DNA of 64,000 bases from Ostrinia nubilalis. Lineage: Eukaryota; Arthropoda; Insecta; Lepidoptera; Crambidae. The stretch is from assembly GCF_963855985.1 (NCBI RefSeq), contig NC_087106.1, positions 8,787,001-8,851,000 of the forward strand, given 5' to 3'. Under the pieces are notes generated by a model that worked only from the letters and a program-made list of their open reading frames with translations, had not been told where the DNA came from and made no database searches. How positions within the stretch are numbered: the stretch's first letter is position 1; each line of letters opens with the position of its first letter. The position numbers and the translations under genes are program-made. Of the stretch, positions 21,717 to 32,247 are shown piece by piece.

Positions 21717-21948
21717 AGAGGGCGCTAAAAGCAGCAAAGTTTGACCGATTGTGGCGGCGACGTCTCCAGAGGGCGCTAAAAGCATTGCTGTTCGATGTTG
21801 AAGTAGAGGGCGCTAAAAGCAGCAAAATTCGGACGATAGTGGTGGCGACGTCTCCAGAGGGCGCTAAAAGCAGTGGTGTCTGGTGTTGGAGTCAGAGGGC
21901 GCTAAAAGCAGCGGTGATCAAAGTTGGAGGTAGAGGGCGCTAAAAGCA
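21717..21948 (+). promoter_or_regulatory. six-copy CTCF-like motif array in the retrotransposon leader
   Basis: AGAGGGCGCTAAAAGCA occurs exactly at 21717, 21768, 21805, 21856, 21894 and 21932 (spacings 51, 37, 51, 38, 38). The core AGAGGGCGC fits the AGRKGGCGC core bound by CTCF in flies and vertebrates, and copies 1, 2 and 4 have CC just upstream as in the longer consensus. Between copies, GGCGACGTCTCC is also repeated. The 92-codon frame across the array is probably fortuitous. Binding is inferred, not shown. Confidence 0.6.
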
Positions 21949-22310
21949 GCAGAGGCGACGTGTGAGTAAAGTGAATATTTGTATCGGAGCTTCACTCTGG
22001 ATTTGTGTTTAGTTTGAACTTGGACTTTAAAAATATTTAATAGTGATAAATTTGAGACTTGTAATTTTCTTAAGATAATGTTCTCTGTAGGACTTAGAAT
22101 AGTTTTGTAAAAAGTGTACTTACGGGGAACCTATGCCCAAATTTTTCCAAGTGTTAAATTGTTGAAAGACTTAGAAATTTTTTGAGATCTTTTACTGGAG
22201 TGTTTGTTTGTAATTTTGAACTTAGAAAATTTTTGTTGATTTATATAAAACTGTTTAACTTAATTGTTTTACTAATCACTGCTCATTGCTAGTACGAGTA
22301 CAATCTGTAC

Positions 22311-25300
22311 ATGTCACAAGATCTTGAGAAATCTTTTCATTCCATGGACTCTTCTGATTTAAGTATGGAAGCTTTGTCGAATTTACAGGAAGATGTTAGG
22401 GCAGGGATTAACAAGGGAAAGATTAATTTTAAAAAGTCGCCTAAGGACAGAATAACTAAAGTATATATAAACACGCGTTTAGAAACATTGGAAGAACAGT
22501 GGAAAGCGTTTGTGGACACTCATCGTACTATTATCACCGATGTAGATACGGTCGAATATAAAAAGTCTACTTATTATACTAATGATGTTTACGAGGTTAC
22601 GCAGGAACTTTATTGGGATTATAAGAGCTTACTAAAGGAGACTTTGGCTAATATTACGTCTTTGGCAGTTAGTAATGATGATTTAGACGTTTCTCAAAAT
22701 GTAATTTCGGCCAGTGCTCCCTCCGTAAAGCTGCCAAAAATAACAATCCCAACATTTAGCGGTAACTACACTGAGTGGACCACGTTTAGGGACTTATTTG
22801 AATCCTTAGTAGATAGTAATACAGCTCTTAAGAACGTACACAAGCTCCATTATCTGAAAGCTCATCTTACCGGAGAGGCGGAGCAATTACTGCGGCATGT
22901 CCCTGTTACTGACGCAAATTATCAGGAGTCATGGTCTTTGTTGAGAAAGAGGTACAGTAATAAAAAGTACTTATCTAATTCTTTGCTTAAACGACTGATA
23001 GGCCAGCCAAGCATCACTGTCGAGTCATCAACAGCTATCAGACAATTATTGGATACAACCTGTGATTGCTTGAATGGTTTAAAAAATTTAGGGCTAAAGA
23101 CGGATTCGTGGGATGTATTGGTCATTTACATAATCGGTGCCAAGCTAGATTCCGAATCGCGAAAACTCTGGGAAGCAAAGATTAGTGTTACAGATGATCA
23201 TCCTTCGATGGATCAATTTAGAGAATTCTTGGAACACAGGTTTCGATCCTTGGAATTTTTGATTCCAGGTTCTAATAAACAGAATTCCAGTCGTACTAAT
23301 GTTAATGTTCATCACACCGTTACAGTAACATGCCCGTATTGCTCCGACGATCACAAATTGTTCACTTGTAAGAAGTTTGCTAATGAAAATATTGAATCAC
23401 GTCGTAGTTTTGTCCAAACTAATGGTTTGTGTTACAATTGTATGTGTCCAGGACATTCAGTCTTCACATGCCGTCAAACCTCAAGGTGCCATGTATGTAA
23501 GAAAAAGCATCATTCTCTTTTACATCCTAGTGTTCCAAAGTCAGCTGAAAATAGTGTTAATGGCTCTTCAGTTGACAAGAGTGTTGTTGTAGCAACTGCC
23601 ACTTCATCAATTAATGATGATAATAATGTTGTAGAGTCATGTGCAAATAACCATAACCAAGTACTTTTGGCTACGGCACTAGTCGATGTGGAGTCTGGAT
23701 CAGGTATTTGCAAGACATTCCGTGCTTTATTAGATCAGGGATCCCAGGCTTCATTTGTTACAGAATCAGCAGTACAAGCTCTTGGCCTGCAGAAAGTGCC
23801 TGGCAAAACATCAATATCTGGTGTTGGTGATCAGAATGACTCTATTGTCTCAAAATCAATAGTTAGTTTTAGTCTCAAGTCAATTCATGATCCCAACTAC
23901 CAGATTGTAGTTAAGGCTCATGTTTTAAAGAAACTCACATCGGTTATCCCGTCTAAGAGGGTGAGAGTGGAAACGATACCCAATATTATTCATCTACAAC
24001 TTGCAGACCCAAATTTCCACATCCCCAATAAAGTTGACCTTCTGTTGGGAGCAGATGTCTACAGTCAAATTTTAGTTGAGGGCTTACTTAAAGGGCCCGC
24101 AGGCACACCGGTAGCGCAAAACACCAAGCTTGGTTGGATCTTATCAGGTATGGCTCCTTCTGAAGCTGTAGATAGCTCTCCGATATGCCTCCATAATACT
24201 GTGATTTGTATGAATACTTGTGTAAGCAACGATGATGACATGTTAAAGAAATTTTGGGAATTGGAGTCAGAATCAAAATTAGAACCCAAACTTCTGTCCG
24301 AGGAGGAACAAGCTTGCGAAAATTTGTATGCTGCGACAACAACACGGGATGCCGATGGACGTTATGTTGTCAAGCTTCCTTTTCGTTCTCCGGATCCGGA
24401 ATGCAAGTATGGCAACTCCTTAGGCATCGCTGCTCAACGACTTAAATACTTACGTAGAAGGTTAGAAAAGAATGTAGAATTGAAAAATCAATACGCAAAG
24501 GTCATGGAAGAGTATCTCACACTGGGCCATATGGAACTGGTGCCAGAAGACCAAAGAATAAAATCCGACAGTGTTTACCTTCCTCATCATGCTGTTGTGC
24601 GAGAAGACAAAACCACCACTAAAGTGCGCGTGGTCTTTAATGCATCCAGTCCAGGTAGTAACGGCATCTCATTGAATAATGACCTCATGGTCGGTCCTAG
24701 ATTGCAGCTAGACTTAAGGCATATAGTTATGCGTTGGCGTAGGCATCCTATAGCTGTTATTGCAGATATTGTCAAAATGTACAGGCAGATAAAGGTGACT
24801 GATGAGGATATCGACTATCAAAGGATTTTGTGGGCTGATGATTCAGGGACAGATACTCACCATTACAGAATGTTACGCGTTACCTTCGGTACGGCTAGTG
24901 CACCTTATCTTGCGGTGAAGACACTAATTCAGCTTGCAAAAGATGAAAATCAAACATATCCTTTGGCATCGGAAAAAGTGTTAAAAGATTTCTATATGGA
25001 TGACTTAATGACCGGCTGCCAAACCATCGACGAAAGCCTGGAGCTGTATAGGCAAATGAATGGATTGATGAAAAAGGGATGTTTTGAATTGCAAAAATGG
25101 GATTCGAATAGTAGTGATTTTCGGCAGCGCATAGATGAGAGTGCAAAGGGAACGGGGGAAGCGATAGAAATTGGGACAGAAAAGGAAGGTACTGAGTTGA
25201 AAAAGGTACTTGGTTTGAAATGGAATAAGCTAACAGATGAGTTCGAATATACAGTGCAACTTTCCGAATTGAATTTACCTGTTACCAAAAGGAAGATTTT

Positions 25301-26471
25301 ATCGGACATTTCCCGTTTGTTTGACCCTCTGGGTTGGATTGCACCATCCACAATACAAGCCAAAATATTCATTCAGAAGCTATGGATGGCAGGATTGGAA
25401 TGGGATCAGGAATTGCCGGAGCACTTACTGCGGGAATGGATAGCTTACCGAAATAAACTCTCAATGCTCACTAGTTTCACTATACCGAGATGGACTCATA
25501 CAAAAAGTGATGACGTTCTCCTAGAGCTGCACGGTTTCTGTGATGCGTCACAGCATGCCTATGCCGCCGTAGTATACCTTCGGGTCGTGAGTTACAATGG
25601 AGAAGTTCATGTTTGTCTGATAACCTCTAAAACAAAGGTGGCTCCCATTAAGGTAATATCAATTCCCCGATTGGAGTTGTGCGGTGCTGTTCTGCTGACT
25701 AAACTGTTGTCTGAAGTTTCTGAAGTTTTAGAAATCTCTAAAGATCGTGTTCATGCTTGGACCGATTCTCAAGTAGTTCTGACTTGGCTCAGCAGTCATC
25801 CTAGCAGATGGAAGACTTTTATAGCCAACAGAGTATCCAATATTATGTCGTTGATGGATAGAAATCAATGGTCACACGTTCGGTCTTCCGAAAATCCCGC
25901 TGATTGCGCCTCGCGTGGTGATCAGCCCTCGAAAGAAGCTGAAATCCAACTTTGGAAGAATGGCCCATCTTGGTTGTCACAAAAAGTCATAAATTACAGT
26001 CCACTGAGCTACAACCAAGAACAAGACACCAATATAGAAGAAAAAGCCGATAAGACCATTACGTGCCTGACTAATGTTGAGGTAGACGGTATTTGGACAA
26101 GATTCTCTTCACTGAGACGACTGATAAGAGTTCTTTCCTACTGTCGTAGATTCATTCATATCACTTCCGCAAAAGTTAAGCAACTTAAAGTTGAGTATCC
26201 GGACTGGCTTACTGCCAATGAATTGCAAGAGACTAGTCAAATGATCATAAAACAAAATCAAATAGAACATTTTAAAGAGGAGGTTCAGTGTCTCACTAGA
26301 AATGCACCGATTACCAGTAAAAGCGCAATTTGTAGCTTGAACCCATTTCTAGATGCAAATGGAATCCTCAGGGTGGGCGGCAGGCTTCAGAGGTCAAATT
26401 TACCTTTAAGTATGAAAAATCCCATAATTTGTCCCCTACAAATCAAATTTTACCGATCTCCTCGTTGCTGA
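22311..26471 (+). CDS. BEL/Pao gag-pol, 5' part (gag, protease, RT, RNase H), 1386 aa
   Basis: This frame encodes the capsid-like gag, aspartic protease, reverse transcriptase and RNase H of element 2. A DUF1759-like gag region occupies about residues 140-330, with F-S-G-N-Y-T-E-W near its start. Cys/His knuckles lie at about 341-405. The protease has L-L-D-Q-G-S with Asp475. RT has Y-M-D-D at 895-898. RNase H has F-C-D-A-S with Asp1078. The frame ends early at a stop (26469-26471) inside the integrase zinc-binding region, and homology continues in the +1 frame. The break is consistent with one extra base, most simply in the T run at 26448-26451. ATG 22311 is the first long-frame start after the leader. 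Codon use is AT-rich, unlike element 1. Confidence 0.92.
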   Translation: MSQDLEKSFHSMDSSDLSMEALSNLQEDVRAGINKGKINFKKSPKDRITKVYINTRLETLEEQWKAFVDTHRTIITDVDTVEYKKSTYYTNDVYEVTQELYWDYKSLLKETLANITSLAVSNDDLDVSQNVISASAPSVKLPKITIPTFSGNYTEWTTFRDLFESLVDSNTALKNVHKLHYLKAHLTGEAEQLLRHVPVTDANYQESWSLLRKRYSNKKYLSNSLLKRLIGQPSITVESSTAIRQLLDTTCDCLNGLKNLGLKTDSWDVLVIYIIGAKLDSESRKLWEAKISVTDDHPSMDQFREFLEHRFRSLEFLIPGSNKQNSSRTNVNVHHTVTVTCPYCSDDHKLFTCKKFANENIESRRSFVQTNGLCYNCMCPGHSVFTCRQTSRCHVCKKKHHSLLHPSVPKSAENSVNGSSVDKSVVVATATSSINDDNNVVESCANNHNQVLLATALVDVESGSGICKTFRALLDQGSQASFVTESAVQALGLQKVPGKTSISGVGDQNDSIVSKSIVSFSLKSIHDPNYQIVVKAHVLKKLTSVIPSKRVRVETIPNIIHLQLADPNFHIPNKVDLLLGADVYSQILVEGLLKGPAGTPVAQNTKLGWILSGMAPSEAVDSSPICLHNTVICMNTCVSNDDDMLKKFWELESESKLEPKLLSEEEQACENLYAATTTRDADGRYVVKLPFRSPDPECKYGNSLGIAAQRLKYLRRRLEKNVELKNQYAKVMEEYLTLGHMELVPEDQRIKSDSVYLPHHAVVREDKTTTKVRVVFNASSPGSNGISLNNDLMVGPRLQLDLRHIVMRWRRHPIAVIADIVKMYRQIKVTDEDIDYQRILWADDSGTDTHHYRMLRVTFGTASAPYLAVKTLIQLAKDENQTYPLASEKVLKDFYMDDLMTGCQTIDESLELYRQMNGLMKKGCFELQKWDSNSSDFRQRIDESAKGTGEAIEIGTEKEGTELKKVLGLKWNKLTDEFEYTVQLSELNLPVTKRKILSDISRLFDPLGWIAPSTIQAKIFIQKLWMAGLEWDQELPEHLLREWIAYRNKLSMLTSFTIPRWTHTKSDDVLLELHGFCDASQHAYAAVVYLRVVSYNGEVHVCLITSKTKVAPIKVISIPRLELCGAVLLTKLLSEVSEVLEISKDRVHAWTDSQVVLTWLSSHPSRWKTFIANRVSNIMSLMDRNQWSHVRSSENPADCASRGDQPSKEAEIQLWKNGPSWLSQKVINYSPLSYNQEQDTNIEEKADKTITCLTNVEVDGIWTRFSSLRRLIRVLSYCRRFIHITSAKVKQLKVEYPDWLTANELQETSQMIIKQNQIEHFKEEVQCLTRNAPITSKSAICSLNPFLDANGILRVGGRLQRSNLPLSMKNPIICPLQIKFYRSPRC

Positions 26472-26505
26472 CGCCCATGAGCGTACGTTCCATGGCGGTC
26501 CCCAG

Positions 26506-27582
26506 TTGATGCTTAATTATCTTCGGTCGAAGTACTGGATCGTTAATGCCAGAAGAGCTGTTAAGACTTGCACCCACAAATGTGTGTCTTGCATTAGGTA
26601 TTCTTCACGCACTTCAAATCAACTCATGGGACAGCTCCCGTCAGCCAGAGTCACTCCATGTCGACCATTTCAACAAAGTGGTGTCGACTATGCTGGCCCT
26701 ATTTCAATCAGGACAAGTAAGGGGAGAGGACATAGATCAGCTAAGGGCTACATATGCTTATTCATTTGTATGTCTACTAGAGCCATACATCTGGAGGCAG
26801 TGAGCGACTTGACTTCTGAGGGTTTCATTGCAGCTTTTAAACGATTTGTGGCTAGAAGAGGCCATTGCTCAGATCTGTGGAGCGATAATGGTACCAATTT
26901 TGTGGGGGCTTCAAGAGAATTGGCTGCACTATTGGCTGAAGAAAGATCTCTAGTGAGTAAAGACATCGCTGACTGGTTGTCTACAAATGGAACGGAGTGG
27001 CATTTTATTCCACCCCGTGCTCCCAATTTCGGAGGACTGTGGGAGGCGGGAGTACGGTCAACAAAGCACCATTTAAGAAGAGTAATCGGAACTTCTACCC
27101 TCACCTTCGAAGAAATTACAACCGTACTGTCTCAAATTGAAGCCTGCCTCAATTCGAGGCCAATTTCTAAAATGAGTGACAGCCCTGATGACCCTCAGCC
27201 TCTTACACCAGGTCATTTCCTAGTAGGCGGTCCACTCGTGCTTCCTCCTGACTCTAATTATGAGTCCTCAAACATCAGTAATCTCAGGAGATGGCGCTAC
27301 TCACAAAAAATGGTGCAGGATTTTTGGCGACGATGGTCTTGCGAATACATTACCCAATTTCTGCAACGTTATAAATGGTGTGTTCAAAATCCTGAGCCAG
27401 ATGTGGGTGATGTAGTCTTAGTAAAAGAGGATGATCTTCCACCAGCACGTTGGCTTTACGGCATAATAACAGCAAAACATCCAGGCTTGGACAATATTAC
27501 TCGTGTTGTCAGTTTAAAATGCAAGGGCTCTATTATCAAAAGACCCGTTACCAAATTATGCATTTTACCAGTAACCGATTGA
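26506..27582 (+). CDS. BEL/Pao integrase part of gag-pol, out of frame with its 5' half, 358 aa
   Basis: This frame continues the polyprotein of element 2 in the +1 register, and the open frame extends upstream of the Met at 26506 to about the T run at 26448. The second half of the zinc finger (Cys near residues 26 and 29) is followed by the integrase triad Asp61, Asp127 and Glu180 with S-D-N-G-T-N-F around the second Asp. A DUF5641-like C-terminal domain lies at about 285-355. It ends with a proper stop 288 bp before the 3' LTR. It would not normally be translated on its own, since the Met is internal to the zinc finger. The fault could also be a sequencing error, as both LTRs are identical. 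Confidence 0.9.
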   Translation: MMLNYLRSKYWIVNARRAVKTCTHKCVSCIRYSSRTSNQLMGQLPSARVTPCRPFQQSGVDYAGPISIRTSKGRGHRSAKGYICLFICMSTRAIHLEAVSDLTSEGFIAAFKRFVARRGHCSDLWSDNGTNFVGASRELAALLAEERSLVSKDIADWLSTNGTEWHFIPPRAPNFGGLWEAGVRSTKHHLRRVIGTSTLTFEEITTVLSQIEACLNSRPISKMSDSPDDPQPLTPGHFLVGGPLVLPPDSNYESSNISNLRRWRYSQKMVQDFWRRWSCEYITQFLQRYKWCVQNPEPDVGDVVLVKEDDLPPARWLYGIITAKHPGLDNITRVVSLKCKGSIIKRPVTKLCILPVTD

Positions 27583-27870
27583 GCTGTTAATTATATGCTT
27601 AACATCTTCCTGTCAGGTGCATCAACTAAATAATTTTGTATAAACAATAGACTTAGAAATCTTAAATTATGGTTTAAGAAGTGGTTACCTATCTAAAAGT
27701 GTAATTTAGTAAATCTAGTTTACATTATGTAAATTGTAGCATAAGTGTTATGTAATGTTAATGTTATGGTCTTTGCATTGTCAAAGACTCCTCTAGTTTA
27801 AGTTGTAAGATCATTGTTTTTTAGATACATTGAATGTTATTATGGACGTACCTGTCCATGGTGGGCGGTA
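27583..27870 (+). other. 3' untranslated region of element 2
   Basis: AT-rich noncoding DNA from the stop codon to the 3' LTR. The last bases, GGTGGGCGGTA, are the likely plus-strand primer tract. Confidence 0.6.
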
Positions 27871-28070
27871 TGTTTAATCTATGGATAAAAGTTGTTTACT
27901 CCCAACCGTCAACAGATGGCGTTGTGCTTACTTGACTCGCGGTGTTAAAGTATTTTTGTGCACTCTTATATAGTAAATTCGAATGTTTTTGAAATATACA
28001 CTCTTACTACAGCTAAGGATTTGTTTTATTTCTACAAACTAACATCCTAGCTTTTTTGGGACACTAAACA
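27871..28070 (+). repeat. 3' LTR of BEL/Pao element 2
   Basis: Identical by eye to 21358-21557 (offset 6513 bp) and followed by the AATC duplication. I see no AATAAA inside it, so the poly(A) signal is not obvious. Confidence 0.93.
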
Positions 28071-28074
28071 AATC

Positions 28075-29446
28075 ATTGAAAGATTTTTGGTCATTTTTGG
28101 AAGTTACGCAAAACTTACGTAGCCATGGAAACTCTTTTTAGAAAAATAAAATTTAATACTTTCTGTTTCTTTTTAGCTTTTAAGCATTTATTATGTTCAT
28201 TGGGTTAATTACATAATTTACTAATTGAGTGGTTTGTTCCGACTTAGTACTTATTACTTTTATGTGTTTCTGTTTTTTATTATTTTATAATTAGTTTAAT
28301 CTAGATTAAAAACTTTTTATCCTGTTATATCGGTGCTGCAGAATCTCCGCATATTGTCTTAAATTATGTAGCCTTCAAGGCAGCATTATAATATGTTATA
28401 GTGTCGTCCGGCGCCACTACAACGACGCTTGGGCGCCATTTTGGTGCCATCGCGACATACAAGGCTACCATGGATGCGACCTACATAATAAAATCAAAAT
28501 ATATTCTGTTAAATAAAAATAGCTTAAGTATATCACTGACTGTAAATAAATGTAGAAAAATATTATTTACCATTTGTTGTTGCAATTTCCTGCTCTCATA
28601 ACGTCACATCATTCATCTATTCTATATGACAGTCCTCGTGATTGATTTAGTCGCCAACAGGTCATTTAGTCTCCAGTGCAGGAGAAGCTTTCATTTCCCA
28701 GGGTCAAAAATGGCTCACACTCATCACGCTCGGCCAGAAAAAAGGTCTAATCCAACAACTTTAGTCATCTTTTTACATCATCCATGGAAAATGTGGGAGT
28801 TTGGTGCTCTAATAAACGTTAAATTGTAGTTGTATCGATGGATCAGTTGTCACTGTAGTACAGTATCATTAAATGTTATACATTACATTATTTTACCTTA
28901 AAGGTCTAGTGTACTTTACTGTTGTAACAGAACTCTAGGTTAGAATTCTACAAATAAAAATACCTCCAACATTTATCCACCAAATCCTCGCAATAATTTT
29001 CGAACCATCTCACTCACCTGACCTGAAACCACTCGACGCTCAACCTTATCGTGCCTCACACTCGCTCAACACACAATAGCACTTTGTGGGACAGAGACGA
29101 CTCTAAAAATTCAATTCAATCCTCGGGCAGTCCCCTGGAGACGCCATTGATGGTCCCCGCATGCTTCCTTCGGATCCGAGCGAGAATTTTCTTGAAATCT
29201 TATAGATTGAATTCTGTTGTGTTGATGGATTAAAATGGACTGGTTTCTTCTTGGTTTCTTCATATTGTTCGTCGATCGTAAGAAATGAGGATCGTAATAA
29301 ATAAGGCTAAAATGACGATTATGTGTTCTCTAACAATCGTGCTCTATTTCTTTTGGAGACAATTCACGCCAAAATTGACGAAAAAGAAACTGGGAATAGT
29401 GAAATCAAGTGTTTTTTTAATGTTTGTGTCCCAGAACACCCGTCTC
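28075..29446. other. no gene recognised
   Basis: Mostly AT-rich. A GC-richer patch at about 28400-28480 (GTCGTCCGGCGCCACTAC) and one at 29130-29180 are not assignable. Frames are under 70 codons. Confidence 0.5.
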
Positions 29447-29449
29447 TAA

Positions 29450-29744
29450 GGTTTGCACCATCATACTTTAACTTTGACAAACGTCAGAAATCTGACAAAC
29501 TTCATACAAAAAACATCTGGGCTGAGTGTGAGTTTACATCAAACGCGCTCACTGGTGAGCGCGTTTAAAACTTGTATGTAAATTTTAGTTTTTGATAGTT
29601 TTCCGCTAGGGGCGCTGTACAATCCGTCATACATTAAATGTCATTTTTTGACGCACTCACTAGTGAGCGCGTTTGAAAAAAACTCACACTCAGGCCTCGG
29701 TTATCGTTATAGTTACGGTCAAAGTTAGGTGGTGCAACTCAACC
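29450..29744. mobile_element. Harbinger-like MITE, copy B, split by a nested element
   Basis: The outer ends (GGTTTGCACCATC and GGTGCAACTCAACC) and TAA duplications (29447-29449, 29745-29747) match the family. The element is 295 bp instead of about 115-128 bp, because another inverted-repeat element lies between ACAAAAAACA and CGGTTATCG. Confidence 0.75.
29522..29693. mobile_element. nested inverted-repeat element inside MITE copy B
   Basis: The ends CTGAGTGTGAGTTT and AAACTCACACTCAG are perfect inverted repeats. Inside, 29541-29566 form a 12-bp palindrome (AAACGCGCTCAC, 2-nt centre), and a similar one lies near 29654-29672. A related fragment occurs at 20405-20475. The family is unknown. 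Confidence 0.65.
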
Positions 29745-29747
29745 TAA

Positions 29748-30216
29748 CTCTTTAACCTCTAGAAGTCTAGATCCCTCTGGCATCGGTTGTCTTGTCTGAC
29801 GATATTGCAACCTTAAATAACAACTCTAGTAATATTTAACTAACTATGAAACAAAAATTTACAGCTTCTATTAGCCTGGACCACACCTAATATAATTTCT
29901 GTACTGCCGAAGCATCAATGCCGAAGCAGAAATCTATACCTACAATGCTAAGACGTTTACCCAGATCCCGAGTGGATGCTCAATGCATATTGTACAGGAT
30001 AGTGGGTTCGAGAGCTCTACAGTGCGAGGTATTGAATAGCTGGAAATAGGGGAATAGAATTACGGAGTTCTGGAAAAGACAAGATAAAATTAATATTAAA
30101 AATGTGAAAGTGTGTCTGTATGTCTCTACCTTCACGCGTAATGGACATAGGAAACCTTTTCAATAAAAATATTAGTGTTTAAGTAAAGTATTAGTATTTC
30201 TTTTTATGTGGTGTAC
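29748..30216. other. no gene recognised
   Basis: AT-rich spacer. Near 30205-30245, GTGTACAATAAAGAG followed by (TTA)n looks like the 3' end of a LINE. Confidence 0.45.
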
Positions 30217-30245
30217 AATAAAGAGTATTTATTATTATTATTATT

Positions 30246-30935
30246 GTACGCTTTGGAGCTCACGGGTCAAAAGTGGCCCGGTCCTTTATAAGGCTTGCGT
30301 GGGGATACAGATCCAACACGTAGAGGCCGTTTTAAGCGCAAAATAATCGACAAAAGTGAAAGTGGTGCACATGCTGGATCTAGTCTCTGACTATATCATG
30401 GGATGTAGCCAGAGACCATACCCAGCCTGTGCACAGGAGCTATTGCAGTTATTGGAGAATGGACTAGGGTTATGGATGAAGGATGGATGGACTGGTTACT
30501 GGGCTATGGATGGAGACTACGGGACACCTGCCTGGTTCATAGTCTCAGACTGAAAAAATGGCAGGCGGTGACTAGCCAGCGACTAAATGGGCCCCCCCTG
30601 GCGTCATGGGTCGTATAGACCGGACTGAGGGGCAACATTGGCGTCTGCCAGCTCAGGGGTGTAGAGAGGTGTGCTGCGCTTTCTCCGTAGTTATGCCCTT
30701 TAACACTTCCACCCCTGGAGCATATAGCTCTAGCGACTCCACTCTGGCCGGCCGGTTAAGGCAAGCCAGAGGTGAAAGTCCTGCAGACCCTCTCGGATTC
30801 CACTTCGGCAAGCCGAAGACGAGGGTCTTGACCGACTCTCGGGAGCACTCGGATTAACAACTGGCCCCGTGGTGTCGCTACTCACCAACAGCTCGCCACA
30901 AAGCTGCCCTGCGGGGCTATTATTATTATTATTAG
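30246..30935 (+). mobile_element. GC-rich LINE-like segment ending in (TTA)n
   Basis: About 690 bp of markedly GC-rich sequence, unlike its surroundings, begins after one (TTA)n tract and ends at GCGGGGCTATTATTATTATT. The tail suggests a 5'-truncated non-LTR retrotransposon inserted at a TTA tract. The 65- and 83-codon frames inside match no domain I know. Confidence 0.45.
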
Positions 30936-31366
30936 TTTGTCGATGATATTCAATAAAAAGATTATATTAGATGTCGAAAAGAAGTAGGTACTACTTTTTA
31001 TAAGCAAAAACTGATTCTTCATAATATTTTTTTAATTGGAAGTCAATTAGATGACTGGATCGAATTGATGATGATTTTGATTAGTCAATGGTGTAATCTA
31101 TGACACGACATAACTACCAAAACACTGTAGTACCGTGTAGTACCTTATCTAGTTGTCATAAATGTGATATTGTAACAACAGTGTAAAGATTGATGTGCTC
31201 GAGGTTGTATGAAAAGGTGGAACTAATGCATACGTTACACCTGTCAAAATTTTACAATTAAATGGTTTTGGCAATATTAATCTTGCAACTATTTAAAGCT
31301 TGACGCTACTAAGGTGTGGCTTTGATTGAAAGAACTTACAATTGTAATCAAACAAATGACACTAAA

Positions 31367-31485
31367 CTGCTGGACAAAGGCCTCCGCCAAGGGAGGTGCC
31401 TGGATGCGGGCGGTGTAGGACCGGTCTTTGGTGGAAAACCTTGGGGGAGGCCTTTGTCCAACAGTGGACGTCTTTCGGACTAAAC
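31367..31485 (+). mobile_element. RTE-type LINE tail with an inverted duplication
   Basis: CTGCTGGACAAAGGCCTCC at 31367 is the reverse complement of the tail motif that follows in forward orientation at 31436-31480 (CCTTGGGGGAGGCCTTTGTC). The spacer (GGTGCCTGGATGCGGGCGG) is also LINE-derived. This is a second case, besides 2163, of snap-back duplication of the same tail. Confidence 0.6.
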
Positions 31486-32247
31486 TTATAATTTACTTAA
31501 AAACAGTTACTGTTGTGCTTCAAAAATGTGATATTCATCTTTCAATGATTCAGTTTTCACTGGTATGAATCTAAGCTCAAGTTTGAATCGAGTTTCAAGC
31601 TTAATATCAACCACATATGAAATGGCTTCTTTCAACTGGTATCAGACCATCTTCTCATCTACCAAAATAGCAATCACTGTTAATATTGTGTTAATGGTGA
31701 CAAATTTAGCTAAGATAGTGGTAGCTAGCGACACTATCTTGTTAGTGGATTTTTCCTAGAAGACGGAAATTGTCTTAATCCATTTCTTGAACTAGGAAAT
31801 CCTTCTGCACGTTTTGCAACCTTATTGATTGCTGTAATTATTTGTCAATTAGTAGACAATAGCCGTGCAATTTATAACAATAAATATTTTGTATTACATG
31901 ATGAAATAAAAATGTTGTTTTAGATCTTTGTTCATCTTTTACGTCGATAAAGATGCTTCTAGAAGTAAACGGGACTATTCCCACCGCTGGAACTCATGTG
32001 TAGCCAGGATCTACAGCTTGACCGCCAATAAAAGCCCAACCAGTGAAGGACAAGTTTGTCCCGGGGGAGAGTTAAACTGTCATTGGACCCGCAACGAAAT
32101 TAATCAGAAGAACATAGAAGGAGTTCGAAATAGGATCGACTTCTCCTGTGCAAAGCAGATGACAGGTGACAAACAAAGGTATTGTAAAGTTGAATCTTTA
32201 TTAAAATTTCTTAGCGAGCAGAGTCGCTTCTCAAACTAAATTGTAAA

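Larger units (their letters stand above)
21358..28070 (+). mobile_element. BEL/Pao LTR retrotransposon (element 2), gag-pol frameshifted
   Basis: By eye, identical 200-bp LTRs (21358-21557, 27871-28070) start TGTTTAATC and end CTAAACA. AATC flanks both sides (21354-21357 and 28071-28074) and is the target duplication. The 750-bp leader carries the same type of tRNA-Tyr-like primer site as element 1 plus a six-copy motif array. The coding region has BEL/Pao domain order but is split by one frameshift at the start of the integrase. Protein and LTR are very different from element 1, so this is another lineage. Confidence 0.93.

Noticed and set aside
21665..21943. 92-codon frame across the motif array
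   Set aside because: Its repeats fall in different frames at each copy (spacings 51, 37, 51, 38, 38), so the DNA motif and not a protein repeat is conserved.
21717..21948. CRISPR-like array
   Set aside because: The repeat is short, the spacers are related to one another, and the setting is an insect retrotransposon leader.
26440..26510. Programmed ribosomal frameshift between the two frames of element 2
   Set aside because: The needed shift is +1 inside the integrase finger. BEL/Pao elements normally use one frame, and a single extra T explains the break.
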